30,035 nt of DNA from an uncultured Acetatifactor sp. (GTDB taxonomy: Bacteria; Bacillota; Clostridia; Lachnospirales; Lachnospiraceae), in contig CAJTPH010000024.1 in assembly GCA_910578215.1 (NCBI GenBank), forward strand, positions 1 through 30,035. The letters run 5' to 3'. Both the position numbers and the translations under genes were made by a program. Every line of letters starts with the position of its first letter. Within the stretch, counting starts at the first letter, position 1. The notes under the pieces are model-generated. The model was not told the DNA's origin. It made no database searches and worked only from the letters and a program-made list of their open reading frames with translations. This document shows, in pieces, positions 5,218 to 13,412 of the stretch.

Positions 5218-7347
5218 TTATTCACGGACAAAATTTATTTTCCTGGTAAAAGAGCGGGGCTCTGCCGTACCCGGCACGTTGATCGTCTCCCCTGTGTCGG
5301 GGTCCACGGTGGTCGTTCCCCCCCTTACGACCTCATAGGTCATCGTGATCGTTCCCGACGCCGATTTTAAGCCGTAATAGTTAGCCGACTGCGGGAAATC
5401 CCCGGTCTTCTTTTCCAGGAGCAGCTGCCCGTCATCCGTCACCAGCGTGAGCGTCACCTCCGTACCCGGCACGTAATCGGGCGCTTCCTCCGCCGTCGGA
5501 GCATGAATGCTGGCATTACACCGGTAAGTGACCTTTTCCGCTCCCCTGCTGACCTTGATGTCCACCTTGGTCCCGGCGTCCACATAAGAGCCCTCGGAAT
5601 AGCTCTGATAACAGATCTGATCTTCTGGGTACTCCGAATTATATACATAGCTTACCTGCCCGATCTCCAGACCTGCCTCCGTTGCGGATACGGTGCCGTC
5701 CATCTCGGAGCTTCCTATCAGCCTGGGCACACGCACCTTGCCCTTCCCCTGGCTGACGGTCACGGTGATGTTGCTTCCCTTGGGCACACTGATTCCGGCA
5801 TCGGGGACCTGGGCAATGACAATATCCTTCTCAATGTCGTTGGAATAACCCTCCACCTTTGTGACCGCAAAGCCCAGGTCCTTCAGCCTGCTCTCCGCAT
5901 CGGCAAAGGAGGACCCCGTAACCTTGGGCACCTCTACGGACCCGGTTCCCGTGCTCACGGTAAGCGTCACCGTTGTCCCGGCAGGAAGGTCCGCGTCCGC
6001 GGACACATCCGTACCGATTACAATTCCCTCTCCTGCAGTGCCGGATTCCTCGTACTTTACCTCCGCCTTCAGCCCCCGGGCGGTCAGAGCGTTTCTGGCA
6101 TCCTCCAGGCTCCAGCCCTTGACGTCCGGCATTTTTACATATCCCTCTCCCCCCTGAGACGCATTCGGAATTCCTGTAGCGTACGGCCCGGAAGGATTAT
6201 CGCCATTTCCCCTATTGCCAAACACCCTGACCGCCAAAATAACCACTATGATGCAGATAATGATTCCGGCAATGACTGCCAGAATGGTGGTCATTCTCTC
6301 CAGCCTGGGGTTATAGTCATATTCGTCCCCGTCTTCCTCATACTCGTCCCCGGGCTCCTCATATTCAACCGGCTCCTCCCCGTCAAGATGCGTGAATTCT
6401 TCTCCCTGCGCGTACTCCTCCTCATCCTGATAGGCTGCCCTTCGCTTGATCTGCTCCATCTCGCTGTCCGTAAGCATCCGTGTGCCTCCGTCCATATCCG
6501 GGGCGTTCTGCACCACGAAATCCCCGTCAGGGCTCATCAGCGACTGCTTCAGGTCCGCCACCAGCTCCTGCATATTCTGATAACGCCTGTCCGGCGATTT
6601 CTGACAGCACTTTATCACGATTCCTTCCACGCTTGCCGGAATCTCCGGGACAAAATTCTTCGGGGAGGGAAGCTCCTCCTGAATGTGCTTAATGGCAATC
6701 GCCACCGTGGTCTCCCCGTTGAAGGGCACCCTTCCGGTCAGCATTTCAAACAATGTGATGCCAAGAGAATAAATATCGCTCTTTTCGTCGCTGTAGCCGC
6801 CCCTGGCCTGCTCCGGAGAGGTATAATGGACGGAGCCCATCACGTTGGAGGTGATCGTGTTGCTGGTAGCCGCCTTGGCAATGCCGAAATCCGTTACCTT
6901 TACCTTGCCCTCCTTGGATATGATAATGTTTTGAGGCTTGATGTCCCTGTGAATGATATGGTTGTTATGCGCCGCCTCTATGCCCATACTGACCTGTATT
7001 GCAATGCTGACCGCCTCCTTATAAGACAGTCTCGCCTTTTTTTCGATATACTTCTTGAGGGTAATACCCTCCACCAGCTCCATGACTATATAGTGAATGC
7101 CGTTTTCCTCCCCCACATCGTACACATTTACAATGTTAGGGTGCATCAGCCCTGCCGCCGCCTGTGCCTCCACCCGAAACTTTGAGACAAAATTGGCATT
7201 CTCGCTGAACTCCTGCTTCAATACCTTCACCGCCACAAAACGGTTCAGCTTATGACACTTTGCTTTATATACATCCGACATGCCTCCGGTGCCGATCTTT
7301 TCCAATATCTCGTACCGGTCGCCTATCATCATTCCTATTTTAACCAT
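5218..7347 (-). CDS. prkC: PASTA-domain Ser/Thr protein kinase (PrkC/Stk1 type)
   Basis: Membrane kinase that senses peptidoglycan fragments or lipid II outside and phosphorylates cell-wall, division and translation proteins inside. In the 709 residues: kinase domain about 12-270 with glycine loop GTGGMSDVY (19-27), VAVK with Lys41, HRDIKPQN (133-140), DFG (153-155) and a Thr/Ser-rich activation loop (161-169). A very acidic Tyr/Glu/Asp-rich juxtamembrane stretch lies at 306-347 and one transmembrane helix at about 353-374. Three PASTA repeats follow (about 403-468, 471-537, 540-605), then a ~100-residue C-terminal domain that is not a PASTA repeat. ATG at 7347 with GGAG eight bases upstream, 19 bp after stp. 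Confidence 0.96.
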   Translation of the reverse strand: MVKIGMMIGDRYEILEKIGTGGMSDVYKAKCHKLNRFVAVKVLKQEFSENANFVSKFRVEAQAAAGLMHPNIVNVYDVGEENGIHYIVMELVEGITLKKYIEKKARLSYKEAVSIAIQVSMGIEAAHNNHIIHRDIKPQNIIISKEGKVKVTDFGIAKAATSNTITSNVMGSVHYTSPEQARGGYSDEKSDIYSLGITLFEMLTGRVPFNGETTVAIAIKHIQEELPSPKNFVPEIPASVEGIVIKCCQKSPDRRYQNMQELVADLKQSLMSPDGDFVVQNAPDMDGGTRMLTDSEMEQIKRRAAYQDEEEYAQGEEFTHLDGEEPVEYEEPGDEYEEDGDEYDYNPRLERMTTILAVIAGIIICIIVVILAVRVFGNRGNGDNPSGPYATGIPNASQGGEGYVKMPDVKGWSLEDARNALTARGLKAEVKYEESGTAGEGIVIGTDVSADADLPAGTTVTLTVSTGTGSVEVPKVTGSSFADAESRLKDLGFAVTKVEGYSNDIEKDIVIAQVPDAGISVPKGSNITVTVSQGKGKVRVPRLIGSSEMDGTVSATEAGLEIGQVSYVYNSEYPEDQICYQSYSEGSYVDAGTKVDIKVSRGAEKVTYRCNASIHAPTAEEAPDYVPGTEVTLTLVTDDGQLLLEKKTGDFPQSANYYGLKSASGTITMTYEVVRGGTTTVDPDTGETINVPGTAEPRSFTRKINFVRE

Positions 7348-7366
7348 ACATAATCTCCGTTCTAAA

Positions 7367-8110
7367 TCAATCCTCGGCCTCTCTCACAGGTTCAATCAAA
7401 ATAACGCTGATATTGTCGCTGCCTCCGCGCTCATTCGCCGCCCACACAAGCTTCTCCGCCTTCTCCACAATGTCCCTGGAGCTTTCCAGTATCATTCTGA
7501 TTTCTTCATCTTCCAGCATATTCGTCAATCCGTCGGTACACATCAGAACGATGTCGCCCTCCTGCAGAGCCACCTTAAAGTAGTCGATTTGAACAGTTTC
7601 CTCGGCGCCTACAGCCCTGGTGATAATATTTTTATGTTCATTATTTCTTGCCTCGGCTCTGGGAATGCCTCCCCTTTGCACCATCTCCTCCACCCACGAA
7701 TGATCTCTGGTAACCTGTATGATCTCCCGGCTGTTCTCCACATAAAGCCGGCTGTCTCCCACGTTAGCCACAAACAGCTGGGAGCCGTCGCAGATGGCGG
7801 CGACTATGGTAGTCCCCATGCCCTCAAGCTCGGGGGACCTTGCCGCCTCCTCCCGAACACGGGCGTTGGCCGCCAAAATTGCCTCCTCCAAAATCCTTCC
7901 CGGCTCCGTTTCCGCCGAAACGGAAATTTTTTCTATGATGGTCTCCACTGTCATCTTGGAGGCGCAATCCCCCGCGTTATGACCGCCCATCCCGTCCGCC
8001 ACCAGAAATAAATTCGGCAGCATACCCACCTGCTGCTCCGAGGTATATACAAAATCCTGATTTGTTTTTCTCTTTTTCCCTATATTGGTTATGGAAAACG
8101 TCTTTAACAC
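7367..8110 (-). CDS. stp: PP2C-family Ser/Thr phosphatase (Stp/PrpC type)
   Basis: Mn/Mg-dependent cytoplasmic phosphatase that reverses PrkC phosphorylation. The 247-residue product has all family motifs: TNQDF (about 17), VADGMGGHNAGD with metal-binding Asp and Gly (about 38-49), GMGTT (about 97), NVGDSRLY (about 116-123), RDHSWVEE, IITRAVG, CTDGLTNM (about 192-199) and GGSDNISVIL (about 228-237). The start is GTG at 8110, nine bases after GGAGG; an ATG at 8117 is in a different frame and closed upstream frames exclude a longer version. The stp-prkC pair is 19 bp apart, the usual arrangement. Confidence 0.95.
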   Translation of the reverse strand: MLKTFSITNIGKKRKTNQDFVYTSEQQVGMLPNLFLVADGMGGHNAGDCASKMTVETIIEKISVSAETEPGRILEEAILAANARVREEAARSPELEGMGTTIVAAICDGSQLFVANVGDSRLYVENSREIIQVTRDHSWVEEMVQRGGIPRAEARNNEHKNIITRAVGAEETVQIDYFKVALQEGDIVLMCTDGLTNMLEDEEIRMILESSRDIVEKAEKLVWAANERGGSDNISVILIEPVREAED

Positions 8111-8220
8111 GTTTCATTTCCTCCACAAAACGTAACTCTTGCACTGCCCATTTCCCTTCTAAGATAACGGCGCCGGCTCAAAACAACATCCGACTGGCAA
8201 ATAATACCATTATCCTGAAT

Positions 8221-8249
8221 ATTCTAGCACACAAAAAAGAAAAGGACAA
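8221..8249 (-). promoter_or_regulatory. candidate sigma-A promoter for stp-prkC-rsgA
   Basis: On the minus strand TTGTCC (8249-8244), a 17-base spacer and TAGAAT (8226-8221). The start would be about 105 bases upstream of stp. The -35 box falls inside a possible terminator stem of the preceding rlmN transcript (8241-8269). Confidence 0.5.
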
Positions 8250-8269
8250 GTCTCTTTCAACCGTCCTTT
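8241..8269 (-). terminator. possible terminator after rlmN
   Basis: Read on the minus strand, AAAGGAC pairs with GTCCTTT across a 15-base loop and is followed by TCTTTTTT. The large loop makes it a weak candidate, and it overlaps the -35 box of the stp promoter, so only one reading may be right. Confidence 0.35.
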
Positions 8270-8300
8270 ACAGCTGCCTCGGCTCACACGGAATCAAAGG

Positions 8301-8325
8301 TTGACACAATGCCTTTTTGTGTCAA
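8301..8325. promoter_or_regulatory. 9-bp dyad between rlmN and stp, operator-like
   Basis: TTGACACAA (8301-8309) and TTGTGTCAA (8317-8325) form a perfect inverted repeat with a 7-bp spacer. No U-tract follows on the minus strand. The shape suits a dimeric repressor site or an RNA stem downstream of rlmN (stop at 8367). Function not known. Confidence 0.45.
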
Positions 8326-8366
8326 TATTATACCCAGATATTCCCACAATTATCCAACAAATATGC

Positions 8367-9416
8367 TTATGGCGTCTCCAGGGTTTTCACATGTCTGCGG
8401 CGAAGCTGCCCGCAGGCACCGTCGATATCCCTGCCCATTTCCCTTCTGATGGTATTATTGATTTTATATTTTTCAAGCTTATCCTGAAAGGCGCGGATTC
8501 TTGCGCTTTCCGACCGCACATAGTCCCTCTCCTTAATGGGATTCACCGGAATCAGATTGACATGACAGTGAAGCGGCCCTGCCAGCGCCGCCAGACCTGC
8601 GGCATCCTCGTCCGTGTCATTGACGCCGCCCACCAGGCTGTATTCAAAGGTGATACGCCTGCCCGTCTGTTTAAAATAATAGGCGCATGCCTCCATAAGC
8701 TCCCTTATGGAATAGCTTTTCGCAACAGGCATCAGCTTCCGGCGCTTTTCGTCCGTGACGGCATGCAGCGACAGCGCAAGGGTGATCTGCAGCCCTTCAT
8801 CCGCCAGCCGGCGCATTCCGGGAACAATGCCGCAGGTTGACACAGTGACATTTCTCTGGCTGATATGCAGGCCGTATTCATCCGTCAGAAGCCTGATGAA
8901 TTTCAGCAGATTTTCATAGTTATCCAGAGGCTCTCCCGTTCCCATGACCACAACGTTTGAGACACGCTCTCCCGTAAGCAGCGTGACGGCGTAAATCTGA
9001 TCCAGCATTTCGGAAGGGAGCAGATTTCTCTCCAGGCCGTCCAGGGTGGAGGCGCAGAAGCTGCAGCCCATCCTGCAACCCACCTGTGAGGAAATGCACA
9101 CGCTGTTTCCGTGCTTATACCTCATCCAGACGCTCTCCACCACATTGCCGTCCCAGAGCTCAAAAAGAAATTTTCTGGTGCCGTCCAGCCTTGACTCCTG
9201 TACCCTGACTGCCTGAAGGGCGGTATAAGCATATAATTCCCTGCATTTTTCCCGAAAGCCCTTTGAGAGATTCGTCATCTCGTCAAAGCCTCTCGCAAGC
9301 TTTACATGCATCCACTCATACAGCTGCTTTGCCCGAAATGCCTTTTCCCCCAGCCCCGTAAGCTCCTGCGTCAGTTCCTCAAGGCTTAAGGATTTGATGT
9401 CTGTCCTTTTTTCCAT
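8367..9416 (-). CDS. rlmN: dual-specificity RNA methyltransferase RlmN
   Basis: Radical-SAM enzyme methylating C2 of A2503 in 23S rRNA and A37 in certain tRNAs. The 349-residue product has normal length. The 4Fe-4S motif CRMGCSFC lies near residues 115-122, with GTGEPLDN (about 159-166) and LALSLHA (about 215-221) in the barrel. The C-terminal GACGQLR supplies the methyl-carrying Cys. The N-terminal HhH-like substrate region is present. ATG at 9416 with GGGGAG nine bases upstream. It follows rsmB by 97 bp; both modify rRNA. Confidence 0.96.
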   Translation of the reverse strand: MEKRTDIKSLSLEELTQELTGLGEKAFRAKQLYEWMHVKLARGFDEMTNLSKGFREKCRELYAYTALQAVRVQESRLDGTRKFLFELWDGNVVESVWMRYKHGNSVCISSQVGCRMGCSFCASTLDGLERNLLPSEMLDQIYAVTLLTGERVSNVVVMGTGEPLDNYENLLKFIRLLTDEYGLHISQRNVTVSTCGIVPGMRRLADEGLQITLALSLHAVTDEKRRKLMPVAKSYSIRELMEACAYYFKQTGRRITFEYSLVGGVNDTDEDAAGLAALAGPLHCHVNLIPVNPIKERDYVRSESARIRAFQDKLEKYKINNTIRREMGRDIDGACGQLRRRHVKTLETP

Positions 9417-9513
9417 AATTCATATCTCCCCGGCGCGCTTTAACCCATGCCGCCCCCACTCCGCAGATCTGGGCGTCCGCACAAACCTGCCTGTTAAATA
9501 TTCCCGGATTCAC

Positions 9514-10920
9514 CTAACTCTCCGTGGGACGACGAAACCGGGCGATAAAAAATCCGTCAGACTCCATAAAACCGGGCAGAAGCTGGATACAGGCGGCATC
9601 CTCCCGGGCGGTAAGCCCGTTTTCCGCCTTCGGAAACCTTTGCTTCCCGGCAAGCACCGCCTCCGGCAAAACTCCCTCCAAAGGCTCCGGCACAAACCCA
9701 AGCTCCCTTGTGATAAAGCGCACCATATCCTCATTCTCCGCCCTGTGAATGGTACAGGTACTGTAAATAAGCGTTCCGCCGGGCTTTACATAGCCTGCGG
9801 ATGCGGCGACTATCTGCCTTTGCAGGCATAAAAGGCTTTTTAAGCCCTCCTTTGTGACACGGTATTTGATATCGCGCTTTTTACCGATCACGCCAAGCCC
9901 TGAACAGGGCACGTCCAGCAGCACCACATCCGCCCTGCCCGTAAGCTCCCCGTCTGTCTGCGTTCCGTCAAATACCTGAATCTCTATGTTCCCCGCCCTC
10001 ATCCGCTGCGCGTTTTCACGGATCAGCGCGGTCTTTTCCTCCGATACGTCCCTGGCAAGCACCCTGCCTGCCTTCTCCGCGGCAAGGAGGCTCTTTCCCC
10101 CCGGCGCGGCACACACGTCGATGACAAAATCCCCCGCCCTCAGACCCGCCGCTTCCACGGCAAGGGCCGAGCTCACATCCTGCACGGTAAAGCTTCCCTC
10201 CTCATAGCCCGGAAGCCTTCTGATATTGTCCATATGCTCCAGAGAAAAGCAATAGGGCAGATATCCGCCTGGCGTCAGCCGAACTCCCTGCTGCTCAAGC
10301 CGCCTGACACACGCCTCCCTCTCCCCGTCGGACAGGTCGGTGCGGAACCGCAGCGATACGGGATGGATTTTCAACAGTCCCTCCAGAAGCGTTTCCGCAG
10401 CCTCCCGCCCATATTCCTCCAGCCATAGCTCCACAAGCCACTCCGGCATGGAATATTTCACGGAAAAATACTTTACAGGCTCCCTGTCCACGTCCGGAAG
10501 GGGCAGACTGTCCTTGCTTCTGGATATATTCCGCAGCACTCCGTTGACAAAGCCCTTCAAGGCCCTGAACCCTCTCTTTGCCGCCAGCTTGCAGGCCTCG
10601 TTGCACACCGCGCTGTCGGGCACATTGTCCATGTAAAGCAGCTGATAGACACTGAGCCTGAGCAGACATCTGATAAAAGGCTTCATCTTATCCGCAGGCA
10701 GGGAGGAAAACGCATTTAAATAATAGTCCAGCTCCAGCTGCCTCTCTATGGTGCCTTCCGTGACACGCTTAAAAAAAGCCTTGTCCCGGGCATCCAGATA
10801 GTCGTATTTATCCAGCGTGCCTGTGATAAGCCTGCTGGAAAACTCGTTTCCGGTTCTTACATCCTTTTTTTCCAGCGCCAGAAGCACCTCCAGCGCCAGC
10901 TCCCTGATATTTTCAGCCAC
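9514..10920 (-). CDS. rsmB: 16S rRNA (cytosine-967-C5)-methyltransferase RsmB
   Basis: SAM-dependent m5C967 methyltransferase for 16S rRNA. The 468-residue product has an N-terminal NusB-like RNA-binding domain (about 1-140, with NEACKLAAKRG and FVNGVLRNI), a linker, and a C-terminal Rossmann domain: VCAAPGGKS (SAM loop, about 267-275), LLDVPCSGLGV (catalytic Cys pair, about 333-343) and YSTCT (about 391-395). The start is GTG at 10920, two bases after the stop of the zinc peptidase; AAGGG lies about 11 bases upstream, so coupling with the preceding gene is likely. Confidence 0.95.
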   Translation of the reverse strand: MAENIRELALEVLLALEKKDVRTGNEFSSRLITGTLDKYDYLDARDKAFFKRVTEGTIERQLELDYYLNAFSSLPADKMKPFIRCLLRLSVYQLLYMDNVPDSAVCNEACKLAAKRGFRALKGFVNGVLRNISRSKDSLPLPDVDREPVKYFSVKYSMPEWLVELWLEEYGREAAETLLEGLLKIHPVSLRFRTDLSDGEREACVRRLEQQGVRLTPGGYLPYCFSLEHMDNIRRLPGYEEGSFTVQDVSSALAVEAAGLRAGDFVIDVCAAPGGKSLLAAEKAGRVLARDVSEEKTALIRENAQRMRAGNIEIQVFDGTQTDGELTGRADVVLLDVPCSGLGVIGKKRDIKYRVTKEGLKSLLCLQRQIVAASAGYVKPGGTLIYSTCTIHRAENEDMVRFITRELGFVPEPLEGVLPEAVLAGKQRFPKAENGLTAREDAACIQLLPGFMESDGFFIARFRRPTES

Positions 10921-10922
10921 TG

Positions 10923-11624
10923 TCAGTCATCCCTTCTGCGCCCGCCGAACAGGAGCACCAGACGAAGCAGCTGCAGAATAGCCGACGCCGCTGCCGCCAC
11001 ATAGGTCAGAGCCGCCGCCGTCAGCACCTTTTTGCACCCCTGATTCTCCTCACGGGACACCAGCCCGTATTGGTCAAGCTTTGCCACCGCCCTGGCGGAC
11101 GCGTTGAATTCCACCGGCAGAGTCACAAGCTGAAAGAGCACCGCCAGTGCAAACGCCCAGATGCCGATCTGTATCAGAAGCTGATTCCAGCTCAAAAACA
11201 CTCCCAGGAAAATAATGGGAAGCCCCAGAACGCTGCCGATGTTGGCAACGGGCACCAAAGCGCTCCTGAAGTTTAACAGCGCATAGCTCTTGGCATGCTG
11301 GATGGCATGCCCGCACTCATGGGCCGCCACGCTCACGGCTGTGACACTGGGCTCATTGTAATTTCTGTAGGACAGACGCACCGTGTTGGTTCTGGGGTCG
11401 TAATGGTCGCCCCTGTCCTCTCTCAGGCATTCTATCTGCACATTGTACAGACCCTCGCTGTTTAAAATCCGCCTGGCCGCCTCGGCGCCGGTTAAACCGG
11501 CGCTGCTGCGCACCCGGCTGTACTTGTTCATCGTGCTGTTTACCAGCGCGCTTGCTCCCAGACAGAGCACCATACCGATCAGTACCAGAAAATAAGTCGG
11601 GTCCCAATAATAATAAAACGGCAT
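10923..11624 (-). CDS. YugP-type membrane zinc metallopeptidase
   Basis: Predicted membrane metalloprotease of the Zn_peptidase_2 (YugP) family; its natural substrate is unknown. The 233-residue product has an N-terminal transmembrane helix (about 11-30), the zinc motif HECGHAIQH (102-110), and three further hydrophobic stretches to the C-terminus. The ATG at 11624 is chosen because GGGAGG lies seven bases upstream and the protein then starts MPFYYYWDP, as in relatives; the open frame continues to 11711, but those residues cover a structured non-coding stretch. It sits between fmt and rsmB, a position this family often takes in Clostridia. Confidence 0.9.
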   Translation of the reverse strand: MPFYYYWDPTYFLVLIGMVLCLGASALVNSTMNKYSRVRSSAGLTGAEAARRILNSEGLYNVQIECLREDRGDHYDPRTNTVRLSYRNYNEPSVTAVSVAAHECGHAIQHAKSYALLNFRSALVPVANIGSVLGLPIIFLGVFLSWNQLLIQIGIWAFALAVLFQLVTLPVEFNASARAVAKLDQYGLVSREENQGCKKVLTAAALTYVAAAASAILQLLRLVLLFGGRRRDD

Positions 11625-11660
11625 CCTGTGTCCTCCCTTCCAGTTCCGTCTCTGCTCTAC

Positions 11661-11726
11661 AGCGCCCACCTCAGGGAAGGAAATTTCATCTGCACGGTAC
11701 GCAGCTGCCATTTCCTTCCGGGCGCT
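11661..11726. repeat. long imperfect stem between fmt and zinc peptidase
   Basis: AGCGCCC (11661-11667) pairs with GGGCGCT (11720-11726), and GGAAGGAAAT (11675-11684) with ATTTCCTTCC (11710-11719): 17 perfect pairs with a one-sided 7-base bulge. A smaller CTGC/GCAG stem lies inside. There is no U-tract. It may be an intercistronic RNA processing or stability element, or a remnant of a small repeat. Confidence 0.55.
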
Positions 11727-11753
11727 TTCGTTCCGAGACTGTTGTTTAATTCC

Positions 11754-11773
11754 AGTTCACCTTTAGGTGAACT
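11754..11773. repeat. hairpin AGTTCACC/GGTGAACT after fmt
   Basis: AGTTCACC (11754-11761) and GGTGAACT (11766-11773) close a TTTA loop. On the plus strand it runs into TTTTCC, like a terminator, but no plus-strand gene ends here. On the minus strand (fmt direction) no U-tract follows. Its role is unclear. Confidence 0.45.
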
Positions 11774-11797
11774 TTTTCCGTCTCCGCACTACAGTTT

Positions 11798-12736
11798 CTA
11801 TTTTCCCAGCACCTCTCCGGGCTGCATCCTTACGCCCCGCAGGAAATCCTGTGCCGTCATCCGCTTTTTGCCCTCCAGCTGAAGCTCCAGTATCCGCAGC
11901 GCTCCCTCCCCCGTGGCCACCGTCACCGCATCCTTCTCCACCTTAAGGATTTCTCCCGGTACACGGGCAAAGGTATTCAGCGCGATTTCGGGCACGGCGC
12001 GCCAGATTTTCAGCTGTCTGCCCTGATAGGCCGTATAGGCGCTGGGCCAGGGCGTCACACCCCGGATGAGCCTGTCTAAGACAACAGCGGGCTTTGTAAA
12101 ATCAATCCTTCCAAACTCCTTTTTGATCAGAGGGGCATGACAGCTCAAGGCATCATCCTGCTTACAGGGCGTCAGCCTCCCCTGCTCCAAAAGCGTCAGC
12201 GCCTCTGTGACCGCCTCTCCTCCAAGCACCGTCAGCTTATCGTGCAGCGTCTCATAATTGTCGTCATCCTCGATGGGAATCCTTTTTTTATAAAGCATAT
12301 CCCCCGTATCTATTCCTGCGTCCATCTGCATGATGGTAACGCCCGTCTCCTTTTCGCCGTCCATGATCGCGTACTGGATCGGGGAAGACCCCCTGTACTT
12401 GGGCAGCAGGGAAGCGTGGATATTCAGGCAGCCCAGCCTTGGAATGTCCAGAATCTCCTGAGACAGAATCTGTCCGAATGCCGCAACGATATATATATCC
12501 GCCGGAAATGCCTTCAGCTCGGCAACCGCCTCCGGAGCCTTTATGCGTCTGGGCTGCAGCACCGGAATGCCCGCTTCTTCCGCACAGACCTTCACAGGCG
12601 TGCGCACCGGCTCCCCGCTCCTGCCCTTAGGCTTATCCGGCTGCGTCACCACCGCCGTCACCTCATGTCCCGCATCAAGCAGCGCCCTTAAAGCCCCGGC
12701 TGCAAAGTCCGGAGTTCCCATAAAAACGATTTTCAT
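11798..12736 (-). CDS. fmt: methionyl-tRNA formyltransferase
   Basis: Formylates initiator Met-tRNA with 10-formyl-THF. The 312-residue product has normal length. The N-terminal formyltransferase domain starts MKIVFMGTPDFA, with QPDKPKGR (about 33-40), the catalytic/folate block NIHASLLPKYRGSSPIQ (about 107-123) and MDAGIDTGDM with the catalytic Asp (about 138-147). The C-terminal OB-like domain contains GVTPWPSAYT. The ATG at 12736 is chosen because GGGGGA lies about six bases upstream; an upstream in-frame start at 12766 would add ten non-family residues. def precedes it by 56 bp, the classic def-fmt pair. Confidence 0.96.
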   Translation of the reverse strand: MKIVFMGTPDFAAGALRALLDAGHEVTAVVTQPDKPKGRSGEPVRTPVKVCAEEAGIPVLQPRRIKAPEAVAELKAFPADIYIVAAFGQILSQEILDIPRLGCLNIHASLLPKYRGSSPIQYAIMDGEKETGVTIMQMDAGIDTGDMLYKKRIPIEDDDNYETLHDKLTVLGGEAVTEALTLLEQGRLTPCKQDDALSCHAPLIKKEFGRIDFTKPAVVLDRLIRGVTPWPSAYTAYQGRQLKIWRAVPEIALNTFARVPGEILKVEKDAVTVATGEGALRILELQLEGKKRMTAQDFLRGVRMQPGEVLGK

Positions 12737-12792
12737 ATATATCCCCCTTTGCGCGCCTGAGCGCACATACCAATCAATATTTGAAAGTTTAC

Positions 12793-13293
12793 TTAAACTT
12801 CCTCCTGCTCCTCATCCTCTGCTTCCTCGTCATACCTCACATCCTGCAGAGGTCCTTCCACCTTATCCACATAGAGGCGCCCCTCCAGGTGGTCCAGCTC
12901 ATGGCAGATGGCGCGGGCAAGAAGCTCCGTTCCCTCCAGCTCAAAGGGCTTCATATTCACATCCAGCGCCGCTACCTTCACATAATTGGGGCGGGTTACC
13001 TGGCCGGACTTCCCGGGAACGCTCAGACACCCCTCCTGCCCCGTCTGCTCCCCGCTGGTCTCCACGATCCTGGGATTGATAAAAATATGGGGGGCCTCCC
13101 CGGTAACGTCGATTACCACCACTCTTTTTAATACGCCCACCTGTGGCGCCGCAAGCCCCACGCCGTTTGCCTCATACATGGTATCCAGCATGTCTTCAAT
13201 GAGCTCCCTGACGCGGGGCGTCATCTCCGTGACCTCCTTACACCTCTTTGTAAGTACTTCCTCTCCGATTTCGCGTATGTTCCTGATTGCCAT
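12793..13293 (-). CDS. def: peptide deformylase
   Basis: Removes the N-formyl group from new proteins, the step complementary to fmt next door. The 166-residue product has metal and active-site motifs GVGLAAPQVG (motif 1, about 44-53), EGCLSVPG (motif 2, about 87-94, metal-ligand Cys) and HELDHLEG (motif 3, about 130-137). It ends with an acidic Glu/Asp-rich tail of about 15 residues, which is common but not conserved. ATG at 13293 with AAGGAT six bases upstream. It follows priA by 119 bp. Confidence 0.96.
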   Translation of the reverse strand: MAIRNIREIGEEVLTKRCKEVTEMTPRVRELIEDMLDTMYEANGVGLAAPQVGVLKRVVVIDVTGEAPHIFINPRIVETSGEQTGQEGCLSVPGKSGQVTRPNYVKVAALDVNMKPFELEGTELLARAICHELDHLEGRLYVDKVEGPLQDVRYDEEAEDEEQEEV

Positions 13294-13412
13294 TTTTTAT
13301 CCTTTTATCCTTTCCTGTCTGATTGATTCCTGCGGGCAGCGGTTTTGCGCCGCCGCGCCAATCCTGCGTTCCGCCTGCTTATTCCCGCACCACGGCCGTC
13401 CTGTGCAATATA

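Noticed and set aside
5318..5324. G7 run in prkC as a phase-variation site
   Set aside because: Seven G is short for slippage, and truncation here would only remove the extreme C-terminus; much weaker case than the G9 tract.
5503..7185. 560-codon open frame on the plus strand
   Set aside because: It lies wholly antisense to prkC, lacks a ribosome binding site and resembles no protein family; a by-product of GC-rich coding sequence.
10923..11711. Longer zinc peptidase starting at 11711
   Set aside because: The added 29 residues run across the structured gap and past the ribosome binding site of the ATG at 11624.
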